DNA of 37,659 nucleotides, taken from contig CAMWXG010000008.1 of the NCBI GenBank assembly GCA_947178155.1, positions 1-37,659 of the forward strand, read 5' to 3'. Origin of the DNA: an uncultured Lachnoclostridium sp. GTDB taxonomy: Bacteria; Bacillota; Clostridia; Lachnospirales; Lachnospiraceae. The notes under the pieces were generated by a model. It was not told the DNA's origin. It saw only the letters and a program-made list of their open reading frames with translations, and searched no databases. Position numbers and translations under genes: made by a program. This document shows, piece by piece, positions 25,817 through 32,119 of the stretch; positions within the stretch are counted from its first letter, which is position 1; the number at the start of each line of letters is the position of its first letter.

Positions 25817-25871
25817 ATATTTTTTGTTCTCCTTTCTATAAATTTGTTAAATTTTACTGGTTGATAAATAA

Positions 25872-25900
25872 ATTATAGCACTTAATATGATTGGAGTAAA
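25872..25900 (-). promoter_or_regulatory. Promoter of the precursor 2 gene
   Basis: On the minus strand TTTACT (25900-25895), 17 bases, then TGCTATAAT (-10 at 25877-25872). The same extended -10 nonamer occurs twice at 27183-27215. The transcript would start about 50 bases before the gene. Confidence 0.68.
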
Positions 25901-25954
25901 GGAATTTGTGTTTTGATTTTCTATATTTTCTGAAACTCATTCATCCCAAAAGTG

Positions 25955-27127
25955 CTATAGGCAACAACTGCTATTAACCATGTCTATACATTTCTTGATT
26001 GTTTCCGCCGCCTCGTTATCTTTAGTACATAAAAGTCTGAATATTTCTGTTTTCATCACAAGTTTTTCAGTAAAACAAAGATTTTTTCTAAGCATATTTT
26101 CAGTCCATGTAGGTGATATCATACGACGGGCAAGCAAAAGAGTTTTTTCACTATCAGAAGGTATATCTGCTTTATTATATGGCGCCTGCTTTAAAAATGT
26201 TATACCACCGAGTGGGTAAGTTTTTGGTGTAAATATTTCAGATGTACCGCACCATGGGATACCATATACCAGGGGTACATCGTTATCTATTCCAATCATA
26301 TTTAAATCGCCATTTATAAATGGTGTGCCATATATCTTATTCCAGAGCCTTGTATGTGTAGATTTACCTGTGCCAGAGCTTCCGGAGAAAAGCCAGGCCT
26401 TTTCATTGTAAAGTATAGAAGCAGAGTGTACAACATATAAATCATTGTGTTGAGCAATTATGAGAAAGGCAAAACGAAGTACATGAAATATATTTTCATA
26501 ATGTTCATGTGAAAGCAAGGGGCGGCAGTAGAGAGTAACATTTTTTCCGTCTTTTGATACCTGCATTTCGTATAATCCATATTCTTCACTAAATAAAAAT
26601 ATGTAACATTTATCTGCATCTATTATAATAATTTCATCTGTACGAATAAGTATATTTCCATTGAGACGCTTTTGAGGACGTCCATTGCAAAATGATATAG
26701 TTTGGTCTGCATTGCATTTATCACAGGCAAAATCATTGAAATATTCATTATAAAATTGGTCTGGGGCTGAAATTTGAAATCTAAGAGGACCTATTTTATA
26801 AAAATGATTATTGTTTAAATGATTATTGTTTAAATTGTTGTTATCAATAATAAGTCCATGGTTTAAAAGCATATTTATAAAATTAGTTAAATCTTTGTCA
26901 AGTATGTCGATTTCATCTTTTTTGGCATTATGTTTTTGAATAAGCATATTTAGTATTTCTTCTTTGCATTTGCAATTAGATATTGCTTTCCAAATAAAAT
27001 CTCCAGTTTCATTAAGTTTAATTTCATTGCAGTAGTCAACAATGTTTTGACCATATGGAAGAAGATATGGTGTATTAAAAATATTTGTATTAAGGTAGTT
27101 GTTCTGTGGTGTAATCTCTGGTTTCAT
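25955..27127 (-). CDS. PqqD-like domain fused to an HPr-kinase-like domain
   Basis: The protein has 390 residues. Residues 25-95 read as a PqqD-like domain: IVDYCNEIKLNETGDFIWKAI, then EEILNMLI and DKDLTNFINMLLNHGLIID. This is the fold used as RiPP recognition element for binding leader peptides. An Asn/His-rich linker (95-108) follows. Residues 230-385 are an HPr kinase/ScmC-like domain with VHSAS (H234), Walker A GSSGTGKS (249-256), NGD (D274) and VYGIPWCGTSE. CDKCN at 135-139 with another Cys is a possible metal knuckle. PqqD plus HprK-like pairs occur in lasso-peptide and SynChlorMet-type cassettes. Here it probably binds the shared leader and phosphorylates or otherwise activates the core; substrate is inferred. 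It shares a divergent promoter region with the S26 gene. Confidence 0.78.
   Translation of the reverse strand: MKPEITPQNNYLNTNIFNTPYLLPYGQNIVDYCNEIKLNETGDFIWKAISNCKCKEEILNMLIQKHNAKKDEIDILDKDLTNFINMLLNHGLIIDNNNLNNNHLNNNHFYKIGPLRFQISAPDQFYNEYFNDFACDKCNADQTISFCNGRPQKRLNGNILIRTDEIIIIDADKCYIFLFSEEYGLYEMQVSKDGKNVTLYCRPLLSHEHYENIFHVLRFAFLIIAQHNDLYVVHSASILYNEKAWLFSGSSGTGKSTHTRLWNKIYGTPFINGDLNMIGIDNDVPLVYGIPWCGTSEIFTPKTYPLGGITFLKQAPYNKADIPSDSEKTLLLARRMISPTWTENMLRKNLCFTEKLVMKTEIFRLLCTKDNEAAETIKKCIDMVNSSCCL
26802..26831. repeat. Two perfect 15-bp tandem repeats in the PqqD-kinase linker
   Basis: AAATGATTATTGTTT occurs at 26802-26816 and 26817-26831, with a decayed third copy directly after. It encodes repeated NNNHL in the linker between the two domains, and the 15-bp unit keeps the frame if copies are gained or lost. 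Confidence 0.85.
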
Positions 27128-27182
27128 ATATGTTACCTCGTTTTTATCTTAGAAGTTTTTGTGTTAGGATAAATCTCAAATA

Positions 27183-27215
27183 ATTATAGCATTATTTATT
27201 GAAAAATGCTATAAT
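27183..27215. promoter_or_regulatory. Divergent extended -10 promoters forming a palindrome
   Basis: ATTATAGCAT (27183-27192) and ATGCTATAAT (27206-27215) are perfect 10-bp inverted arms. Each arm is a TGCTATAAT extended -10 pointing outward, one toward the S26-like gene and one toward the PqqD-kinase gene. Each -35 region would overlap the other promoter's -10, so the two promoters may compete or share one regulator. Predicted start sites are near 27222 (plus) and 27176 (minus). Confidence 0.65.
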
Positions 27216-27255
27216 ATCTGTTATGGAAAAGGAAATAAATTATAAAGGCAAGAAT

Positions 27256-27732
27256 ATGGAAAATGGCTGTACAACTGACAAAGATTGTGAAAAAGTAAAG
27301 AATATTGAAACAATACTAAATGATGGCTTTCCTGTTAAGATTAAGCCGCATGGATATAGTATGTATCCGATGTTTGTACCAGAGCGTGATGAAGCTATAC
27401 TTGTTAAAGCTGATTTAGATAAAATAAAACGAGGTGATGTTGTTATGTATAGAAGAGATAATGGCATGCTTGTGCTTCATCGTGTTTTAAAAAGAAGCAG
27501 TGACAATTTTTATATGGTTGGTGATAATCAGGTGAAAGTAGAGGGACCATTAAGAAAAGAACAGATATTGGGAGTTCTTATTGCGTTTATCAGAAATGGC
27601 AGATATGTGGAAGTAACCAGTCCTATATATTGGTTGTTGTCGCATATATGGCTTTTAATGCGACCAGTAAGAAGGCCATTTCAACTTTTGGCAGCAGGAA
27701 TCAAAAAATACTTAATGAAAGAAAGAGGATAG
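27256..27732 (+). CDS. S24/S26 signal-peptidase-like protein with Ser/His dyad
   Basis: I favour the ATG at 27256, preceded by AAAGG, because the -10 at 27210-27215 would place transcription start near 27222; starts at 27199 and 27223 are in frame but upstream or leaderless. The protein is then 158 residues. HGYSMYPMF carries the nucleophile Ser (S35), KRGDVVMYRRDNGMLVLHRVLKR carries H75 where bacterial type I enzymes have Lys, and MVGDN follows. The Ser/His arrangement resembles SipW/ER-type signal peptidases. A C-terminal hydrophobic stretch (SPIYWLLSHIWLLMRPVRRPFQLLAAGI) could attach it to the membrane. It probably cleaves the AASG leader of the two precursors; this is inference from position. 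Confidence 0.75.
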   Translation: MENGCTTDKDCEKVKNIETILNDGFPVKIKPHGYSMYPMFVPERDEAILVKADLDKIKRGDVVMYRRDNGMLVLHRVLKRSSDNFYMVGDNQVKVEGPLRKEQILGVLIAFIRNGRYVEVTSPIYWLLSHIWLLMRPVRRPFQLLAAGIKKYLMKERG

Positions 27733-27806
27733 CAAGATTGTGGCTGCGTATTACTTGCACAAACATTACGTTATATGTATAAAACAGTGCAAAAATGAGG
27801 TGAATT

Positions 27807-28601
27807 ATGAATAAGAAGCATTTGCAGGAGGAATTGAAACGCCTTGAAAAGGCAGAAACAAAGTTTTTTGATAAGAATATGGAAAAGCGTTTAACAGGTT
27901 GGCATGAGCAAATTGAAAAATATGTACCAGACAATCTTAATAATACACTTAACAATGCCTTTTGCAAGGCATTTGAGCTGATATTTGAGAAAGGAACTGG
28001 TATTATAGAAAAGACATATAATAAAGAGAAAAAGCAGCAGAATTATAAGATAAATGAATATGCTGCTGATCTTAGAGGGAATCGTGCAGGTGTAAAAAAG
28101 TTTGGTTTGCTTGCTTCTAGGAGCCAAACTATTAATATGGCAATTTCTGCGGCAGAGGGTATCGGAATGGGGGTTTTAGGAATGGGGCTTCCTGATATAC
28201 CTGTATTTTTGTCAGTTTTGTTAAAGAGTATATATGAGATTGCGCTTAATTATGGTTTTGAATATGATACAGAAAAGGAACAGATTTTTATTTTAAAAAT
28301 TATGAAAACAGCATTGCTTTATGGCGAGGATTTGCGCTATGCAGATGCTGATATTAATCACATAATAGAAGAGCCTCAGGATTATGAAAAGTTAGGCGAT
28401 AAGGGGCAACAGATAAAAGATACTTCAATTGCATTGTCAGAGGAGATGCTGTATCTTAAATTTATACAGGGAATGCCGATAGTAGGGATGATTGGAGGAG
28501 TGGCGGATGTGGTGTATCAGAAAAAGATTACTGATTATGCAAATCTTAAATATAAAAGGCGTTTTTTAATTAAGCATCTTGGTGAGGAAGTAGTAATTTA
28601 A
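27807..28601 (+). CDS. EcsC-family protein
   Basis: This 264-residue protein matches the EcsC family along its length. It has a charged N-terminal helix, KKFGLLASRSQTINMAISAAEGIGMGVLGMGLPDIPVFLSVLLKSIYEIALNYGF as the core amphipathic region, and FILKIMKTALLYGEDLRYAD. In Bacillus, EcsC is the third product of an ABC exporter operon tied to secretion and processing of exported proteins. Here no ecsAB pair is adjacent, but the gene follows the S26-like gene by 74 bp on the same strand, so a link to the export cluster is possible and untested. AATGAGGTG precedes the ATG. Confidence 0.8.
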   Translation: MNKKHLQEELKRLEKAETKFFDKNMEKRLTGWHEQIEKYVPDNLNNTLNNAFCKAFELIFEKGTGIIEKTYNKEKKQQNYKINEYAADLRGNRAGVKKFGLLASRSQTINMAISAAEGIGMGVLGMGLPDIPVFLSVLLKSIYEIALNYGFEYDTEKEQIFILKIMKTALLYGEDLRYADADINHIIEEPQDYEKLGDKGQQIKDTSIALSEEMLYLKFIQGMPIVGMIGGVADVVYQKKITDYANLKYKRRFLIKHLGEEVVI

Positions 28602-28625
28602 GGTTATAAAAAATTATAATTATTA

Positions 28626-28653
28626 TTGAATTATAAATATTTTATGTTATAAT
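28626..28653 (+). promoter_or_regulatory. Possible promoter of the 28669 gene
   Basis: TTGAAT (28626-28631), 16 bases, then TGTTATAAT with -10 at 28648-28653. The leader would be only about 9 nt and would cut into the AAAGGAGG site, so the true start may be elsewhere. Confidence 0.3.
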
Positions 28654-28668
28654 AAAGGAGGTCTGGAT

Positions 28669-28887
28669 ATGAAGAAAATTATAGCACCTGTGATAATAAC
28701 AGCTATTATACTTTTGTATCTGGGGATATTTGTCATTGCATGTATGCTTGATTTTCAGATGCCAATAGTTTTTAAGATACTTGGTAGTGTTATACCTATT
28801 GCACTTGCAGGTGTCAGCATATATGTTCTTGTTGAAAGAATTTTAGAGATAAGGAGCGGTGAAGAAGATGATCTTAGTAAATACTGA
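28669..28887 (+). CDS. Small two-TM membrane protein, unknown function
   Basis: This 72-residue protein has two hydrophobic helices at residues 4-26 (IIAPVIITAIILLYLGIFVIACM) and 32-52 (IVFKILGSVIPIALAGVSIYVL), then a charged tail, ERILEIRSGEEDDLSKY. AAAGGAGG is an ideal ribosome binding site seven bases before the ATG. Its end overlaps the UPF0145 gene by 20 bases, so the two are translated together. No named family is recognised; a membrane partner of the YbjQ-like protein is a reasonable guess. Confidence 0.72.
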   Translation: MKKIIAPVIITAIILLYLGIFVIACMLDFQMPIVFKILGSVIPIALAGVSIYVLVERILEIRSGEEDDLSKY

Positions 28888-29179
28888 TTACATAACAGGT
28901 AAAGAACTTGATATGTTAGGAATTGTAAAAGGAAGCACAATTCAATCAAAAAATATCGGAAAAGATATTACTCAAGGTTTTAAAACTCTTGTTGGAGGTG
29001 AGCTTAAGGCTTATACCGAGATGATGAATGATGCCAGAGCTCTTGCAACTAAACGTATGGTTCAAGAAGCAGAGGGCATGGGAGCAGATGCGGTTATTAA
29101 TGTAAGGTATATGTCATCTGCTGTAATGCAGGGAGCAGCTGAGATTGTGGCATATGGAACAGCTGTAAAGTTTAGATAG
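28868..29179 (+). CDS. UPF0145/YbjQ family protein
   Basis: This 103-residue protein contains the family pattern KGSTIQSKNIGKDITQGFKTLVGGELKAYTEMMNDARALATKRMVQEAEGMGADAVINVRY and an AEIVAYGTAVK ending. The start at ATG 28868 matches other members, which begin MI-x-NTD; AAGGAG lies 11 bases upstream, and the in-frame GTG at 28859 is too close to it. Homologues form pentamer-like rings of unknown activity (sometimes called heavy-metal-binding without firm evidence). It is coupled to the small membrane protein gene. Confidence 0.85.
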   Translation: MILVNTDYITGKELDMLGIVKGSTIQSKNIGKDITQGFKTLVGGELKAYTEMMNDARALATKRMVQEAEGMGADAVINVRYMSSAVMQGAAEIVAYGTAVKFR

Positions 29180-29243
29180 AGTTTGAAAGTATTTTATGAA
29201 CTTGTTTAGTTAATTTATTAATAGTTTTTAAAAGGCATATTTT

Positions 29244-29280
29244 AAGACAGTTATAAATCAAAAGGGGTTATAACTGTCTT
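29244..29280. terminator. Hairpin between UPF0145 and prfC
   Basis: AAGACAGTTATAA (29244-29256) and TTATAACTGTCTT (29268-29280) form a perfect 13-bp stem between two convergent genes. The T-tract is weak on both strands (TGTATT on plus), so termination efficiency is uncertain. Confidence 0.6.
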
Positions 29281-29309
29281 TGTATTATAGAGAGGTTTTA
29301 TTTATATTA

Positions 29310-30938
29310 TTATTGAATATCGGGGCTGTTAGCAGAAACATTTTTCTTAAATTCCAATAATTCTAATCCTTCATTGTCATCAAGTACCATTTTTATCATC
29401 CATTCGTTTACAAATAGAAGTAATGGATTGCCTTTCATATCTTTTACGGCCTTAACATTATTCATACGCTTTAATTTTGTTACATCTGTTGTGGTATCGG
29501 CAACCCAGCGGATAAAGCCGTATGGAAGTGGTTCAAGGCGTATTTCGCAGCCATATTCATTTTCTAGGCGGTATTTAAGTACATCAAATTGGAGAACCCC
29601 TACTACCCCTACTATTATTTCTGACATACCTGCTGTATATTCCTGAAAAATCTGTATTGCTCCTTCTTGCGCAAGCTGTGTAATGCCTTTCACAAATTGT
29701 TTGCGTTTCATAGAATTAAGTTGTATAACCCTGCTGAAATGTTCTGGAGCAAATGTAGGTATTCCTTCATATTCAAATTTTTGTCCTGGAAGTGTAATTG
29801 TATCACCTATTGCAAATAGACCTGAATCAAATACACCTATTACATCACCTGCGTATGCTTCTGAAATCACCTGTCTGTCTTGTGCCATAATCTGTTGTGG
29901 CTGTGATAATTTGAGTCTTCTGCCACTTTGTACATGGTATACATCAGATGAAGCATCAAATTTGCCGGAACATATACGCAAAAAAGCAATCCTGTCACGA
30001 TGTGCTTTATTCATATTTGCCTGTATTTTAAATACAAATGCTGAAAATGGTTCATTGACAGGACTTATTAATCCTTTGTCAGAAAGTCTTGCAAGTGGTG
30101 GTGAAGTCATTTCAAGGAAATAGTTTAGAAGTATCTCTATTCCAAATGTATTTAGTGCTGAACCAAAAAATACAGGTGAGAGTTCTCCTTTGCTTACTTT
30201 TTCAAGGTCAAGTTCATCGCTTGCACCATCAAGAAGTTCTATTTCATCAATAAGTGTTTCATATAAATCATCAGGTACAATTTCGTGAAGATTTTCATCA
30301 TCAATAGAAAAATCGGTTTCTTCTGCTGCTGATCTGCCGCCAGTTGAAACGGCTTTAAAAGTTCGTACAGTTTTTGCACGTCTGTCATATATACCCTTAA
30401 ATGATTTTCCTGAACCTATAGGCCAGTTTATTGGACATGTCCTGATACCAAGAACTGTTTCAATATCGTCAAGCAGCTCAAATGAGTCTTTTGCATCTCT
30501 GTCCATTTTGTTGATAAAAGTAAAAATAGGAATATGCCGCATTACACATACTTTAAAAAGCTTAATGGTCTGTGCTTCAACACCTTTTGAAGCATCAATA
30601 ACCATTACAGCAGAATCTGCTGCCATAAGAGTTCTGTAGGTGTCTTCGGAAAAGTCCTGATGTCCGGGTGTATCAAGTATGTTTATACAAAAATCTTTAT
30701 AATTAAATTGCAATACAGAAGAAGTAACAGATATACCACGCTCTTTTTCAATTTCCATCCAGTCAGAAACTGCATATTTTGAATTAGCCTTGCCTTTTAC
30801 CGAACCAGCAGTATTAATAGCACCTCCATATAGCAGGAATTTTTCAGTGAGGGTAGTTTTGCCTGCGTCAGGGTGTGAGATAATTGCAAAAGTTCTTCTT
30901 TTTTCTATTTCTTTTTTTATATTGTTATTGTCTGCCAT
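29310..30938 (-). CDS. prfC: Peptide chain release factor 3
   Basis: This translational GTPase recycles RF1/RF2 after peptide release. From ATG 30938, six bases after CGGAGGA, it has 542 residues, near the usual 525-530. It opens with KKEIEKRRTFAIISHPDAGKTTLTEK (G1 at about 17-27), followed by ERGISVTSSVLQF (G2), DTPGHQDFSEDTYR (G3) and FINKMDRDA (G4). The C-terminal part shows QLAQEGAIQIFQ and VGVLQFDVLKYRLENEYG, typical of RF3. An upstream in-frame extension to 31034 is ruled out because the promoter -10 and -35 lie inside it. It is transcribed alone. Confidence 0.95.
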   Translation of the reverse strand: MADNNNIKKEIEKRRTFAIISHPDAGKTTLTEKFLLYGGAINTAGSVKGKANSKYAVSDWMEIEKERGISVTSSVLQFNYKDFCINILDTPGHQDFSEDTYRTLMAADSAVMVIDASKGVEAQTIKLFKVCVMRHIPIFTFINKMDRDAKDSFELLDDIETVLGIRTCPINWPIGSGKSFKGIYDRRAKTVRTFKAVSTGGRSAAEETDFSIDDENLHEIVPDDLYETLIDEIELLDGASDELDLEKVSKGELSPVFFGSALNTFGIEILLNYFLEMTSPPLARLSDKGLISPVNEPFSAFVFKIQANMNKAHRDRIAFLRICSGKFDASSDVYHVQSGRRLKLSQPQQIMAQDRQVISEAYAGDVIGVFDSGLFAIGDTITLPGQKFEYEGIPTFAPEHFSRVIQLNSMKRKQFVKGITQLAQEGAIQIFQEYTAGMSEIIVGVVGVLQFDVLKYRLENEYGCEIRLEPLPYGFIRWVADTTTDVTKLKRMNNVKAVKDMKGNPLLLFVNEWMIKMVLDDNEGLELLEFKKNVSANSPDIQ

Positions 30939-31005
30939 AATAATCCTCCGTATTACATATATATGTTTGCATTTGATTAGATATTGGTAAATACCTGACT
31001 TGACT

Positions 31006-31034
31006 ATTATAGTGGATAAAGTGTATAGTTTCAA
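31006..31034 (-). promoter_or_regulatory. Promoter of prfC
   Basis: On the minus strand TTGAAA (31034-31029), 17 bases, then TATAAT (31011-31006). The transcript starts near 31000, about 60 bases before the revised start. Confidence 0.75.
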
Positions 31035-31175
31035 GTGTTAAAGATTTTATTTTAAATTTTTTAATTATGCTTGTTTTTATAGATTTGCAAAGATGCAAAC
31101 GTTATGATTTGAAGGTTTTTTTACAAATATTGTGGCAAAACTTAAAATTATGGGTGAGCAGGAATGGAGAAGTGT

Positions 31176-31469
31176 ATGAAATATAAGTGCTTTTGTTGTG
31201 GATATACTACATTGGATTCAAGGGGCGGTTATGATATATGTCCTGTCTGCTTTTGGGAAGATGATAGATATCTGTTGTATGATAAGGAAGAAATAGTTAC
31301 ATCATTATATGATGAGCTTGATGATATTGATGAGGAAACATTGATGGATATTCCTTCTGGAGCTAATGATGGATTAACACTTCGTGAAGGCAGGGAAAAT
31401 TATAAACGTTTTGGTGCATGTGAAGAAGAAATGGTAAAATATGTAAGAAAGCCCCATAAGGGAGAATAA
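31176..31469 (+). CDS. CPCC-type cysteine-rich protein
   Basis: This 97-residue protein carries CFCCGYTTLDSRGGYDICPVCFWEDD at the N-terminus, a four-Cys pattern (CxxC...CPVCxWEDD) of the Cys_rich_CPCC family that probably binds zinc. The rest is acidic and helical with NDGLTLREGRENYKRFGAC, also typical of the family. I start at ATG 31176, five bases after GGAGA; the ATG four codons earlier has no suitable site. Function of the family is unknown; genes are often near conflict or toxin-immunity loci, but here the neighbours are ordinary. Confidence 0.8.
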   Translation: MKYKCFCCGYTTLDSRGGYDICPVCFWEDDRYLLYDKEEIVTSLYDELDDIDEETLMDIPSGANDGLTLREGRENYKRFGACEEEMVKYVRKPHKGE

Positions 31470-31628
31470 ATATAATTAAATTTAACGATTATTATAGCAT
31501 TTTATTATTAATCATGGTAAAATAAGGGAAATGTATATGCTGTTGCAATGGATAATAATGTTATTTTTCACTTAGTGAACCAAAACATAGGGATTATTTG
31601 CTGTGATAGGAGAATCGGAGGTAGAATA

Positions 31629-32006
31629 TTGAGCGAAGAATATTTAGAAGAAATTGAAGGCAGAGAAGAAAATCAGGAAGAAAACAATGATGTAAGTGGT
31701 GGATGTACTCCCATAAATGGGATACAGCTAGTAAGGGTTTGGTGTTCATCTGGGGTTGTACCTATGAATACATTATTTTCTATTGCTGCGACTGCCAAGA
31801 TAATAGGAAGTCATAAGGATTTTTATAAAAAGTGTACTGTGACAGATATGCTTGATAATATGATGTTACACTGTGATGTTGGCGGGAGTGTTCAAGATGT
31901 GGTGAAAAGAGCGGTTTTACTTGATATACCAGGTATAACAGCAATTGATCTGATTATGAGCAGAAAAACCGTAAATCAGCTTTGGAATGAGCTATATGGT
32001 GTCTGA
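31629..32006 (+). CDS. Hypothetical protein, probable TTG start
   Basis: I place the start at TTG 31629 because GGAGG (31617-31621) is seven bases upstream; the in-frame ATG at 31548 has no ribosome binding site. The product is then 125 residues. It has an acidic N-terminus (EEYLEEIEGREENQEENND), a middle part GGCTPINGIQLVRVWCSSGVVPMNTLFSIAATAKIIGS, and a helical end IPGITAIDLIMSRKTVNQLWNELYGV. Cys are present at four positions. I do not recognise a family. It lies between the CPCC gene and the methionine synthase gene on the same strand. Confidence 0.5.
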   Translation: MSEEYLEEIEGREENQEENNDVSGGCTPINGIQLVRVWCSSGVVPMNTLFSIAATAKIIGSHKDFYKKCTVTDMLDNMMLHCDVGGSVQDVVKRAVLLDIPGITAIDLIMSRKTVNQLWNELYGV

Positions 32007-32119
32007 TATGCTTTTTTATTAATTTAATTATTAATTATTGTTGATTTAATTGTGTTTTAGAATTGATTATGGTTTGATGGAAAGCTTAAAATTTTTATTA
32101 GGAACAGGAAATTATTGAT

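Noticed and set aside
30939-31034. N-terminal extension of prfC
   Set aside because: It contains the -10 and -35 of a near-consensus promoter, and the RF3 family begins at ATG 30938, which has CGGAGGA before it.
32007-32119. Possible riboswitch upstream of the methionine synthase gene
   Set aside because: The 113 bases are simple AT-rich sequence without the conserved boxes of cobalamin, SAM or other known riboswitches.
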